A DNA stretch of 64,000 nucleotides from Bacteroides sp. GM023. Its GTDB lineage: Bacteria; Bacteroidota; Bacteroidia; Bacteroidales; Bacteroidaceae. The first letter of the stretch is position 1, and each line of letters opens with the position of its first letter. Location: the NCBI RefSeq assembly GCF_014750685.1, contig NZ_JAAXGE010000002.1, positions 620,001-684,000 on the forward strand, written 5' to 3'. This document shows, piece by piece, positions 42,822 through 51,704 of this stretch. The notes below the pieces were generated by a model. It was not told the DNA's origin. It did no database searches and saw only the letters and a program-made list of their open reading frames with translations. The position numbers and the translations under genes are program-made.

Positions 42822-45062
42822 CTATTTTATGGTGAAAGACGCTTCCAGTGTTGCATTGGAGTCTCCGCCTATCCATAGTTTGTATTCCCCTTTTTCTTGT
42901 CCCCAGGTCATGTCTTTGCGTGTGAAAGAGAGAGCTTCGGGAGATAAGCTGAAAGTGACTTTCTGGCTTTCTCCGGCTTTGAGCAAAATCTTCTGAAAGC
43001 CTTTCAGCTCTCTGACAGGACGTGTCACGCTGCCTTTCATATCACGTATATAGAGCTGAACCACTTCTTCGCCATCCACATTGCCGATATTGGTGACGGT
43101 CGCACTGAATTGGAGCTTGTCTCCTTCTTCTGCGATGACGGAAGAAGGCTGAATATCCGAGTATTCGAATGTGGTATAACTCAAGCCATATCCGAAAGGA
43201 TAAAGCGGCTCATTCGGACAGTCGATATACCGTGACTTGTACTTCTCGCTCGATACGGATTTCAGACCGAGTGGACGGCCTGTATTTTTCATATTATAGT
43301 AGAGAGGTACCTGTCCGGTAGCAAGCGGGAAAGTCAGTGTCAGTTTGCCGGAAGGATTGTAGTCACCACTTACGACTTCGGCTAAGGCTGTTCCTGCCAT
43401 TGTGCCGGGATTCCAGGTGAGCAGGAGGGAAGAAACCTTGTCTGCTACCTCTTTAAGCTCTATGGGACGGGCTACAACCAGCAGGACAACAATCGGCTTT
43501 CCGGTTGATTGCAGCTTTTCAAGCAATTGCATTTGCACTTCCGGCAATTTTAATGAAGTCATGCTTGCCGCCTCACCGCTTTCCTTTTGAGATAATCCCA
43601 TTGTGTAGAAAATCACATCCGCTTTTTGTGCCTGCGCTATGGCATCCCTGAAACCATCAGGTATTTCCTCATGTATCTGACAACCCGGAGAGAAGTAGAT
43701 ATTCTGTTTACCATATCTGTTCTCCAAACCTTCCAGGAAAGTGACGGTACGCTTCGGGTCGGGAGCAAGCACCCATGAACCTAGCATCTCCCGTTTGTGG
43801 TTGGCGAAAGGGCCGATAAGGGCAATCTTTTTCCCGTCTTTCACGGGGAGTGCGTTATCCTTGTTTTGTAGCAACACCATTGACTTCTTAGCCAGTTCTT
43901 TGGCTGCAAACAGATTGCTGTCGTTGAATAAGGTATTCTTTTCTTTCTCCTCACTTCCGTAGCGATAAGGATTATCAAACAATCCCAGTTTATACTTCAT
44001 CGTCAGAATCTCGGCACACAGTTCATTGACCGTTTCTTCACTGACTGCCCCTTCCTTCACCAGCTTTTCGCCGTGGAAAAGATAGAGATTATCTACCATG
44101 CACATATTTACCCCTGCATTCATGCCCAGGCAGGCAGCTTCTTTGTCATTGTCGGCAACGCCGTGTGCTATCAGCTCCTTTACAGCCGTATAATCCGATA
44201 CTACAAAACCCTTGAATCCCATTTCCTTTCTGAGAAGGTCGCGCATCAGGAAGCTGTTTGCCGTGCAAGGCATTCCGTCGTATTCGTTGAATGCACTCAT
44301 AACGGTAGCCGCTCCGGCATCAATGGCAGCTTTGAAGGGTGGGAGATAAGTATCCCGCAATTCCCTTTCCGAGATGTCCACCGTGTGATAATCACGTCCC
44401 GCCTGTGCGGCACCGTAAGCGATGAAATGCTTGGCGCAGGAAAGGATTGTATTGTCTTTCGATAAATCATCCCCTTGATAGCCACGTACCATTGCCGCCG
44501 CGATAAGTCCGCCGAGATAAGGGTCTTCGCCTGAACCTTCGGACACACGTCCCCAGCGCGGGTCACGGCTGATGTCGCACATTGGAGAGAACGTCCAGTG
44601 TAATCCGACGGAAGAAGCTTCTTCGGCAGATATCCGGGCAAAACGTTCTATCTCTTCCAAGTCCCACGAGGCCGAAATACCCAGGTTGACGGGGAAGATA
44701 GTCTTATATCCGTGGATGACATCGCAGCCTAGCAGCAAAGGGATTTTCATACGGGTGTTTTCCATTGCCAGTTTTTGTAACCTGTGAGCTTCCGAGGCAT
44801 TGAGTGAGCCGAATAGATTACCGCATTTGCCATCTTTTATCAGTTCCTCGATGTTATCTACCGAGCCCGTCGGCCCTGTTATATTCCCTTTGGTGGGATA
44901 GATAATCATTTGTCCCAGCTTCTCTTCCAATGTCATCTTTTTCAGGAGAGAGTCTACTTTTTGGGCGATTATTGCGTCGGAGTTATCAGCCGTGCGCTGA
45001 TTGGCGCACGACGATAGTGTCAGCAGGCTAAAAGCTACTGCATACAAGAAGTTTCGTTTCAT
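42822..45062 (-). CDS. glycoside hydrolase family 3 beta-glucosidase, periplasmic lipoprotein
   Basis: 746 residues. Lipoprotein signal (LLTLSSCANQ) without an acidic export signal, so probably periplasmic. The GH3 N domain has GCDVIHGYKTIFP, GEDPYLGG, AKHFIAYGAAQAGRDYH and the nucleophile Asp290 in FVVSDYTAV. The C domain has LLQNKDNALPV and a Glu-rich ESGEA loop as acid/base candidate, and a fibronectin-III-like end (GEEVVQLYIRD). It releases glucose from beta-glucosides. In Bacteroides PULs with GH144 enzymes the GH3 acts on sophorose-type oligosaccharides. It is last in the SusC operon, 5 bases after susD. Confidence 0.9.
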   Translation of the reverse strand: MKRNFLYAVAFSLLTLSSCANQRTADNSDAIIAQKVDSLLKKMTLEEKLGQMIIYPTKGNITGPTGSVDNIEELIKDGKCGNLFGSLNASEAHRLQKLAMENTRMKIPLLLGCDVIHGYKTIFPVNLGISASWDLEEIERFARISAEEASSVGLHWTFSPMCDISRDPRWGRVSEGSGEDPYLGGLIAAAMVRGYQGDDLSKDNTILSCAKHFIAYGAAQAGRDYHTVDISERELRDTYLPPFKAAIDAGAATVMSAFNEYDGMPCTANSFLMRDLLRKEMGFKGFVVSDYTAVKELIAHGVADNDKEAACLGMNAGVNMCMVDNLYLFHGEKLVKEGAVSEETVNELCAEILTMKYKLGLFDNPYRYGSEEKEKNTLFNDSNLFAAKELAKKSMVLLQNKDNALPVKDGKKIALIGPFANHKREMLGSWVLAPDPKRTVTFLEGLENRYGKQNIYFSPGCQIHEEIPDGFRDAIAQAQKADVIFYTMGLSQKESGEAASMTSLKLPEVQMQLLEKLQSTGKPIVVLLVVARPIELKEVADKVSSLLLTWNPGTMAGTALAEVVSGDYNPSGKLTLTFPLATGQVPLYYNMKNTGRPLGLKSVSSEKYKSRYIDCPNEPLYPFGYGLSYTTFEYSDIQPSSVIAEEGDKLQFSATVTNIGNVDGEEVVQLYIRDMKGSVTRPVRELKGFQKILLKAGESQKVTFSLSPEALSFTRKDMTWGQEKGEYKLWIGGDSNATLEASFTIK

Positions 45063-45067
45063 AAGTT

Positions 45068-46840
45068 TTATCTGTAATATTGGGTTTGTTTCACATTCAG
45101 CATATCCGATAATACGGCGGTAGGAATAGGCATCGTATAATTGCGCGGCACTTCCAGCTTATTACAAAGAGGAATCAGCGTTCTGAAGTTCTCCTGAGTG
45201 ACCGGAAAATTGGGCTTATTGATAGCGTTCCATCCGTTTGTATTATTCAGATGCTGCTCTATGCCGTTGAACTCGTCGTTCACTTTGGCATCCATAGCAT
45301 CCATCATATAGCCCGGATTCAGTTTGTCTATACGTACCAGTTCATAGTACCGGTTGCTCCATTCAAGGGCTATTTCAAGGCGTTTATCCTTCCATATCTG
45401 TTCCAGTAATGCTGTGCCCGATGATGCCGGGGAATCTTCCAGGTTCGCCCGTTTCCGCACCAGATTCAGCCATTTGACAGCCAGCCCGTTCTCTCCGGCG
45501 TAATGCGCGGCTTCGGCTCCTATCAGCAATACTTCACCCATGCGGAGCAGTTTAAGATTACTTCCGCCGAGATTCGTTTGCGGCGTATTACTTGTGCTGA
45601 CCGGTTTCTCCTGTGCGGCCTTTCTCGAATAGCGGTTCGGCCATCCGGCAGCCAACAGATTCTTGCTATTAAACGCCACTCCATTAATCAAGTCACCGTT
45701 TATCTTTCGGAACGGACTGCTGTTGCCCGGATGCGCCATACCACTGAGCGGATTGGTAACTCCGAACAGAACTGTTCCGAAATAACGTGCGTCGATTATT
45801 TCTCCCGTATTGTTCTTCTCATACTGGTTGATAAGATTCAGCGTAGGAGCTACACGACCGTATCCACTGTACGACCTGGGTTGTGAAGGCCGCCATCCGG
45901 CAAAACGGGTGTCACCGTTGGCGGTGGACTCTGTTCCTATCTCGAAAAGGGATTCCGAACAATAATTTCCCGCCCTTCGGAATATCTCCTCAAAATTGCC
46001 GTATAGCGGATAATCCTCTTCCATTGCTTTGACAATTTCCACGATTTCCCGATAACACTGCTCCGCTTTCTCCTGATTATGATTGAAATAAAGTTCGTTG
46101 GCGGCTTGATATAATAAGGCTTTCGCCAATAAACCTTGCGCGGTTCCCAGGTGTGCATGTCCCTGCCAGTCGATGCCGTAGAGCTCTGCCCATTCCTGCT
46201 TGGTGGGAATGTACTTGACTGCCTGGCGCAAATCTTCTACGATATACTCATAAAGTTGTGTGACCGACTTGTCATTCGTCAGCCGGGCATATTCGGCAGG
46301 AGTAATGTCTCCTTCTTCGGGCAGAATAACTACCTCGCCGAACGTATTGACCAGCGTCATATAGAAGAAAGCCCGCACCACCCGGTTCTCTGCAATCAGC
46401 CCGTTCTTATACTTATTCATGAACTCGTCGAAGTAGCTGCTCAATGCACGTATATTGATATTGGTACGGTCGATGCCTTTGTAGCTTGCCGTCCATATAT
46501 CATTGATGAAATTGGTGGAAGAAGGGGCAATCCCGTAAAAGTTCTGAAACTGGTTGTACATACGGTTGTGTGTCACATTTCCCGCGTCACTTAATATGGA
46601 GCCTCTCAGTGCGTTGTCCGACGCAATTTCCCCCATGGTGCTGAAAGCGTCCCCTTGCCCCTCGCTTAGTGTCAGTATGGCACCGTAGATAGATGAACTA
46701 AGTTTGATAGGGTCGTTCAGAGAGACGGAAGGAGTCATATTGTGTGCCGGTTTATCCAGGAAATTATCCATGCAAGAGGATAAGAACCCGGCAAACAGAC
46801 CGGCTGTTACAGCAGTTATAATGATTCTTTTGTTCTTCAT
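45068..46840 (-). CDS. SusD-like surface glycan-binding lipoprotein
   Basis: 590 residues. Lipoprotein signal (FAGFLSSCMDNFLDKPA, the typical SusD start). TPR-like helices follow, and the C terminus has KRLEIALEWSNRYYELVRID and LPIPTAVLSDM-like patterns of the SusD/RagB C domain. It caps the SusC transporter and binds oligosaccharide at the cell surface. It is encoded 35 bases after susC. Confidence 0.93.
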   Translation of the reverse strand: MKNKRIIITAVTAGLFAGFLSSCMDNFLDKPAHNMTPSVSLNDPIKLSSSIYGAILTLSEGQGDAFSTMGEIASDNALRGSILSDAGNVTHNRMYNQFQNFYGIAPSSTNFINDIWTASYKGIDRTNINIRALSSYFDEFMNKYKNGLIAENRVVRAFFYMTLVNTFGEVVILPEEGDITPAEYARLTNDKSVTQLYEYIVEDLRQAVKYIPTKQEWAELYGIDWQGHAHLGTAQGLLAKALLYQAANELYFNHNQEKAEQCYREIVEIVKAMEEDYPLYGNFEEIFRRAGNYCSESLFEIGTESTANGDTRFAGWRPSQPRSYSGYGRVAPTLNLINQYEKNNTGEIIDARYFGTVLFGVTNPLSGMAHPGNSSPFRKINGDLINGVAFNSKNLLAAGWPNRYSRKAAQEKPVSTSNTPQTNLGGSNLKLLRMGEVLLIGAEAAHYAGENGLAVKWLNLVRKRANLEDSPASSGTALLEQIWKDKRLEIALEWSNRYYELVRIDKLNPGYMMDAMDAKVNDEFNGIEQHLNNTNGWNAINKPNFPVTQENFRTLIPLCNKLEVPRNYTMPIPTAVLSDMLNVKQTQYYR

Positions 46841-46875
46841 GATTCTCGTTTTTTATGATTCTTGTTCTTTAGAGT

Positions 46876-49800
46876 TTAGAATGAAAAGGAAGTACCTATG
46901 GTGAATGTACGGTTGTCGGGATAAAGTCCGAAATCATCCATACCGCCCCTGTTGGCGTTGCCGTTGGGGCTGATTTGCGTCTTATAGCCGGTTGCTTTGG
47001 TAAACGTATGCAAGTTGGCTCCCGACAGGAAGATGCGTGCGTTGTTCATACGAATCTTTTTCAGCAGCTTCTTTGGAAAGGCGTAAGAGAGCTGCACGTT
47101 GGCTATGCTCAGGTAGTCTCCGTCTTCAATGAAGTAACTGCTGTCCATGGATGAAGCGTCACCACGGACAAATACGCGCGGCGTGTGATAAGACGTTCCT
47201 TCGCCGTGCCAGGCATCCAGCATGGCAGTCGTAAAGTTCTGTGCATCCTGGCGGTATTGGGTACGTCTGTTGTAGACTTTATGTCCGAGTCCGCTGGTAA
47301 GGTCCATCATCAGGGTGAAACCTTTGTAAGAGAACCGTGCGTTGAAACCTAGTTGTACTTTTGGGATGTAAGAACCCAGGTAAACATAGTCGTTCGTATC
47401 TATCACCTTATCACCGTTTACGTCCTCAAATATCAGCTCTCCCACACGCGTTCCGTTGATATACGGCAGGCTTGCCAACTGTTCGTCGTTCTGAAAGACT
47501 CCGACGGCTTTGTACCCCCAAAAGCTGCCGATGGGATAGCCTTCCAGAGTCCGGTTGGGTGCATTGCTGATACCGCCGATATTGTCGTTAATCTTCTTCA
47601 CGTTGTTTTTTACGGTAGAGCCTGTCACGGTAAACACACTGTTCACCTTTCCCAGTTTGGGAGAATAAGCTACGTTCCATTCCACTCCCTTGTTCGTCAC
47701 GGTTCCGATATTGCTCGTTACATTAAACTTCGACGGCTGAATCAATAGCGGCATCATGACTTTCGATGTTTCTTTATAAAACCAGTCTACCGATACCGAA
47801 AGGAGATTGCGGAAAGCGGCAAAATCGACGCCGAGATTGAACGATTTCATTTCTTCCCATGACAGACTGGTGTCGTACATTAATCTGAGGGCATCGGTCG
47901 AATAAATATCGTTGTTGGGGCCTGTAACAATGTTTATGCTATTGGCATAAAGTGTCTGCGCGTTGCTCACACCTTTATCGTTACCTACTACTCCGTAGCT
48001 TGCCCTAAGTTTCAGTTTGTCCATCCATCGTGCGCCTTTCAGGAAGTTTTCTTCGGACATCGTCCATCCCAGTCCCAATGACGGGAAGAAGCCATAACGA
48101 TTGTTCTTTGGATAGGAAGAAGAACCGTCCACGCGTCCTGTGGCTATCACGTTATAGCGTCCTTTCAAGGTATAAGTGATACGTCCGAGGTATGATACAT
48201 AACTCTTTTCCGAACCACCGTCGGCACCGGTCACGGATGTTCCCTGTCCTGCGTACCATAAGTTTTGGTTCTTCCAGGCTTCCCATGGCAGTCCGGTGGC
48301 GAACAGGTTGGCATATTGCGTGCGGTAATATTGCATGGTGAATCCGCCCATGACCGTCAGTCGGTGGTCTTTTTTGTGCAGGTTGTAGGTCAGAGTATTT
48401 TCCAGTTGCCAGGAGTTGTTGTTAGCGCTGTTGTGCGTCAGGCGTGATATTTTATAAGGCGAGTTGGAATCCTCTACATTCTCCATGAAAGCCGGAAGGA
48501 ATATCTTTTCTTCGGTATTGGCATAAGTCGTAGAGAATGCTGTCCTGAATTGCAAGGATTTGATAATATTCCACTCCAGGAAATAGTTGCTGTTGAACCT
48601 GTTTGTCTTTCGGTAGCGGTCGTGCGTATAGTGCAGCAGGGCATAGGGGTTGTTGTCTCCGCCGTTGAAGTCGTTTTCACTGTCGCTGTCACTGCTCAGG
48701 TTGTATACAGGAGCATCCGGCAGCCGTTTTCCTGTCAGGGAGAATACATTGTTTTCCACTCCGCCCTTGTTATCGGTGGTGAAGAGCATATTCACACCGA
48801 TTTTCAGATTCTTGTAGAGTTGGTAAGAAGCATTAATCTTTGCGTTCAGACGCTTGTAGTTGGTGTACTCTATGACTCCTTCCTGGTGAAGGTAACCCAA
48901 TCCGGCATAGAAATTGGCTTTCTTCGTGCTTCCCGATACACTTACCTGATAGTTGCCTGTCAGTGCTGTCCGGCTGGCAAGGTCTTGCCAGTCCGTGCCT
49001 TTGCCCGCGTTTTGCCAGTCGGGATAAGGAATGGAGTTAATGGCATCTGCATTCTGATAGTTATCAGCCAGGTATTCAAGATTGCGTATCTGCTGATACT
49101 GGCTTGTGTTTGCCAATGGCAGCAGACGTTCCATTTCCGCCAGTGAGAAGTTGACAGACGCGTTCACGCGGGTGATTCCCTGTTCGCCCGAACCTTGTTT
49201 GGTGGTGGCGAGAATCACACCGTTGGCTCCTCTCGAACCGTAAATCGCGGTAGCCGAAGCATCTTTCAGTACGGTGATAGACAAGATATCGCTTGTATTG
49301 ATGGCATTCAGCTCTTCTAGTGTCATAAACTGGCCGTCCACTACGCAGATAGGTTCCGAATCATTGTAAGACCCTACGCCGCGTATTCTGACAGAAGCCG
49401 TTTCTCCCGGTTCGGAAGTTCCCAAAACCTGCATACCGGGGATTTTGCTTCCGATGGCATCGAGCAGATTCACTGTCGGGATTTCGTTCAGCTCTTTCCC
49501 GGAAAGGGTGGAGATAGCTCCGGTCAAGTCCTCTTTGCGTTGTGAGCCGTAGCCGACTACAATTTCCACCTGGTCCAGTTGATTGACTGCCGGTTCCATC
49601 TGAAGGCGGAGTTTGCTCCGTCCTTTCAGTTCCACTTCCCGCTTCTCATAACCGATGAATGAGAATACAAGCGTAGCTCTCGGAGCCGCTTTGAGAGCGA
49701 AGTCGCCGTTTATTCCCGAGGTGGCACCTCGCTGGGTTCCTTTCACCAGGATGGATACTCCCGGCAGCGGTTCTCCCGTCTCGTCCAGTACCACTCCGCT

Positions 49801-49899
49801 CACTTCGATATTCTGCGCCTGCGATAAACCTGCTATCATAAGCAGGCAAATCGTAAACAGCGTCTTGTACATAAGGTTGAAATACATATTGTTCTTCAT
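46876..49899 (-). CDS. SusC-like TonB-dependent oligosaccharide transporter
   Basis: 1007 residues. Signal peptide ending LSQAQ, CarboxypepD_reg-like domain (VSGVVLDETGEPLPGVSILVKGT), TonB box region (VEIVVGYGSQRKEDLTGAI), plug domain (VRIRGVGSYNDSEP, ATAIYGSRGANGVIL) and a beta barrel ending TIGTSFSF. It imports oligosaccharides captured by SusD. Its gene follows the sulfatase gene by 30 bases in one operon. Confidence 0.95.
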   Translation of the reverse strand: MKNNMYFNLMYKTLFTICLLMIAGLSQAQNIEVSGVVLDETGEPLPGVSILVKGTQRGATSGINGDFALKAAPRATLVFSFIGYEKREVELKGRSKLRLQMEPAVNQLDQVEIVVGYGSQRKEDLTGAISTLSGKELNEIPTVNLLDAIGSKIPGMQVLGTSEPGETASVRIRGVGSYNDSEPICVVDGQFMTLEELNAINTSDILSITVLKDASATAIYGSRGANGVILATTKQGSGEQGITRVNASVNFSLAEMERLLPLANTSQYQQIRNLEYLADNYQNADAINSIPYPDWQNAGKGTDWQDLASRTALTGNYQVSVSGSTKKANFYAGLGYLHQEGVIEYTNYKRLNAKINASYQLYKNLKIGVNMLFTTDNKGGVENNVFSLTGKRLPDAPVYNLSSDSDSENDFNGGDNNPYALLHYTHDRYRKTNRFNSNYFLEWNIIKSLQFRTAFSTTYANTEEKIFLPAFMENVEDSNSPYKISRLTHNSANNNSWQLENTLTYNLHKKDHRLTVMGGFTMQYYRTQYANLFATGLPWEAWKNQNLWYAGQGTSVTGADGGSEKSYVSYLGRITYTLKGRYNVIATGRVDGSSSYPKNNRYGFFPSLGLGWTMSEENFLKGARWMDKLKLRASYGVVGNDKGVSNAQTLYANSINIVTGPNNDIYSTDALRLMYDTSLSWEEMKSFNLGVDFAAFRNLLSVSVDWFYKETSKVMMPLLIQPSKFNVTSNIGTVTNKGVEWNVAYSPKLGKVNSVFTVTGSTVKNNVKKINDNIGGISNAPNRTLEGYPIGSFWGYKAVGVFQNDEQLASLPYINGTRVGELIFEDVNGDKVIDTNDYVYLGSYIPKVQLGFNARFSYKGFTLMMDLTSGLGHKVYNRRTQYRQDAQNFTTAMLDAWHGEGTSYHTPRVFVRGDASSMDSSYFIEDGDYLSIANVQLSYAFPKKLLKKIRMNNARIFLSGANLHTFTKATGYKTQISPNGNANRGGMDDFGLYPDNRTFTIGTSFSF

Positions 49900-49929
49900 A
49901 TTTTTCTGAATTTAAGACTAATAAAATAA

Positions 49930-51501
49930 TTATTCCATGCAGCGTTGAGGCACTTCGTATTGCTGTTGCAGTTTAGTGAGTTCCTCTTTCAGCTCCGCTG
50001 TTATTTTCTCCGTACCCTTCTGACCGTAGATGTTGTGCATTTCCATCGGGTCATTCTTCAGGTCGTAGAGTTCCCATACTTTATCCTGATAGAAATACAT
50101 CAGTTTGTAGCGCTCTCCCTTCACGCCATAGTGCTTGTGCACGCTGTGGAAACCGGGAAATTCATAGAAATGATAATACAGATACTTTCTCCAGTCCGGT
50201 GTCTTCCTGCCTTCCAGCAACGGGAGAAAAGATACCCCCTGTATCTCCTTCGGGACATCTATGCCGCACATCTCCAGAAAGGTAGGAGCGAAGTCGATGT
50301 TCTGTGTCAGCTTGGTGATATGCGTGCCTGCCTTGATTTTCGGGGGAAAGCGCATCATCATCGGCATTTTCATGGATTCCTCGTACATGAAACGCTTGTC
50401 GAACCAGCCATGCTCGCCTACGTAGAATCCCTGGTCGCTGCAATATACGATGATGGTGTTGTCGAGAAGCCCTTCCTTTTTCAGGTAATCCAGCATTTTG
50501 CCTATGCTTTCGTCGAGGGAAGCAATCGTTGCCATATATTCACGGGCATAGCGTTGGTATTTCCAGATGGCGAGGTCTTTGCCTTGCAGGTTTTTCTCCC
50601 ATAAAGAGTTGTTTTTCTCCCGGTAGTTGTCGTTGAAACGCTTCCATTGTTCGGGAGTCATTCGTTGGTTCAGATGCTTCCACGGGTCGAATCGTAAAGA
50701 GTCGCTTCCTTTGGCTACATTCATTTTCAGGTCGTGGCCTTCGTACATATCCCGGTAGATGTTCATCTTCTGCTTTTTGGCGGCTTCGCGTCCTTCGTAA
50801 TCGTCGAAATAGTTTTCGGGGACGGGGAAGTTTACGTCGTCATACAGGTGATAATGACGTTCGGCAGGCCACCAGTTGCGGTGCACGGCTTTGTGGTGCA
50901 TCATCATGAAGAAAGGCTTGTTGCGGTCGCGGTGATTCAGCCAGTTTATGGTCTTTTCGGTGATAATATCCGTGACGTATCCGTCTATGCGTACAGTATC
51001 TTTCTCGGTGATAAAGTCGGGGTTGTAGTATTCTCCCTGGTCGTTCAGGATAGTCCAGTAGTCGAATCCGGTAGGTTTCGTCACCAGGTGCCATTTGCCG
51101 ATAAGGGCTGTTTGGTATCCGTTTGCCTGGAACACTTTCTGTACCAGTAGCTGCGAACCGTCAAACTTGTTTCCGTTTCTCATAAAGCCGTTGGCATGGC
51201 TGTGTTTCCCGGACATCACGGAAGCACGGCTCGGGCCCGACAGGGAGTTACAGCAGTAGTTAGCCTCGAAAAGCGCTCCTTCGTTGGCTATCCGGTCGAT
51301 GTTCGGCGTAGGAGCCAGACAGGAAAATTCAGAGCCATAGGCGCTGATGGCTTTCTCGGCATGGTCGTCGGACATGATAAAGAGAATATTGGGGGCGGAC
51401 TCCTTCGCTTTATTCTGCGCATGAGTTCCGGCAAGCGGGAGCAGGGGAAGTACTGCTCCTAATAATAGTTTGTTTTTGGCGACTGTTTTCATAAGTTGCA
51501 T
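49930..51501 (-). CDS. S1-family sulfatase, serine type
   Basis: 523 residues from the ATG at 51501. A second ATG lies 9 bases on; the first fits the promoter spacing shared with the GH144 operon. Signal peptide (LLLGAVLPLLPLAGTHAQ). The formylglycine motif is S88-G-P-S-R-A-S-V-M-S-G, the serine type that needs the anaerobic radical-SAM maturase. NILFIMSDDHAE provides metal ligands. EHGWFDKRFMYEES recalls 6-O-sulfatases such as those of S1_11, but subfamily assignment is tentative. First gene of the sulfatase-SusC-SusD-GH3 operon. It points to a sulfated substrate. Confidence 0.9.
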   Translation of the reverse strand: MQLMKTVAKNKLLLGAVLPLLPLAGTHAQNKAKESAPNILFIMSDDHAEKAISAYGSEFSCLAPTPNIDRIANEGALFEANYCCNSLSGPSRASVMSGKHSHANGFMRNGNKFDGSQLLVQKVFQANGYQTALIGKWHLVTKPTGFDYWTILNDQGEYYNPDFITEKDTVRIDGYVTDIITEKTINWLNHRDRNKPFFMMMHHKAVHRNWWPAERHYHLYDDVNFPVPENYFDDYEGREAAKKQKMNIYRDMYEGHDLKMNVAKGSDSLRFDPWKHLNQRMTPEQWKRFNDNYREKNNSLWEKNLQGKDLAIWKYQRYAREYMATIASLDESIGKMLDYLKKEGLLDNTIIVYCSDQGFYVGEHGWFDKRFMYEESMKMPMMMRFPPKIKAGTHITKLTQNIDFAPTFLEMCGIDVPKEIQGVSFLPLLEGRKTPDWRKYLYYHFYEFPGFHSVHKHYGVKGERYKLMYFYQDKVWELYDLKNDPMEMHNIYGQKGTEKITAELKEELTKLQQQYEVPQRCME

Positions 51502-51519
51502 TATTTTTTCGTTGTGATG

Positions 51520-51584
51520 CAAAGAAAAACATTGTTTGGCGAGGCATAAAAACAAACAGTGCCATTTGGTTACGTCAGACTGAA
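51520..51584 (-). promoter_or_regulatory. promoter and 14-bp operator of the sulfatase-SusC-SusD-GH3 operon
   Basis: Minus strand: TTCAGTCTGACGTA (51571-51584), 46 bases, then CTTTG of the -7 box (51520-51524), 18 bases, then ATG. All three distances equal those at 61413-61477. The operator differs there by one base. Confidence 0.75.
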
Positions 51585-51704
51585 TTTTCTTGGGAAAACA
51601 GATACTACATCACTACTTCAAACTGCATTTCTCGCTTATTAAATAGTTGATAATAAACAGCTTGCAATAAACCGGATTATGAAACGGAAGTACCCCCCGG
51701 ATGC

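Noticed and set aside
48550..49146. 198-codon plus-strand frame inside the SusC gene
   Set aside because: Antisense shadow of a clear SusC coding sequence; no independent signals.
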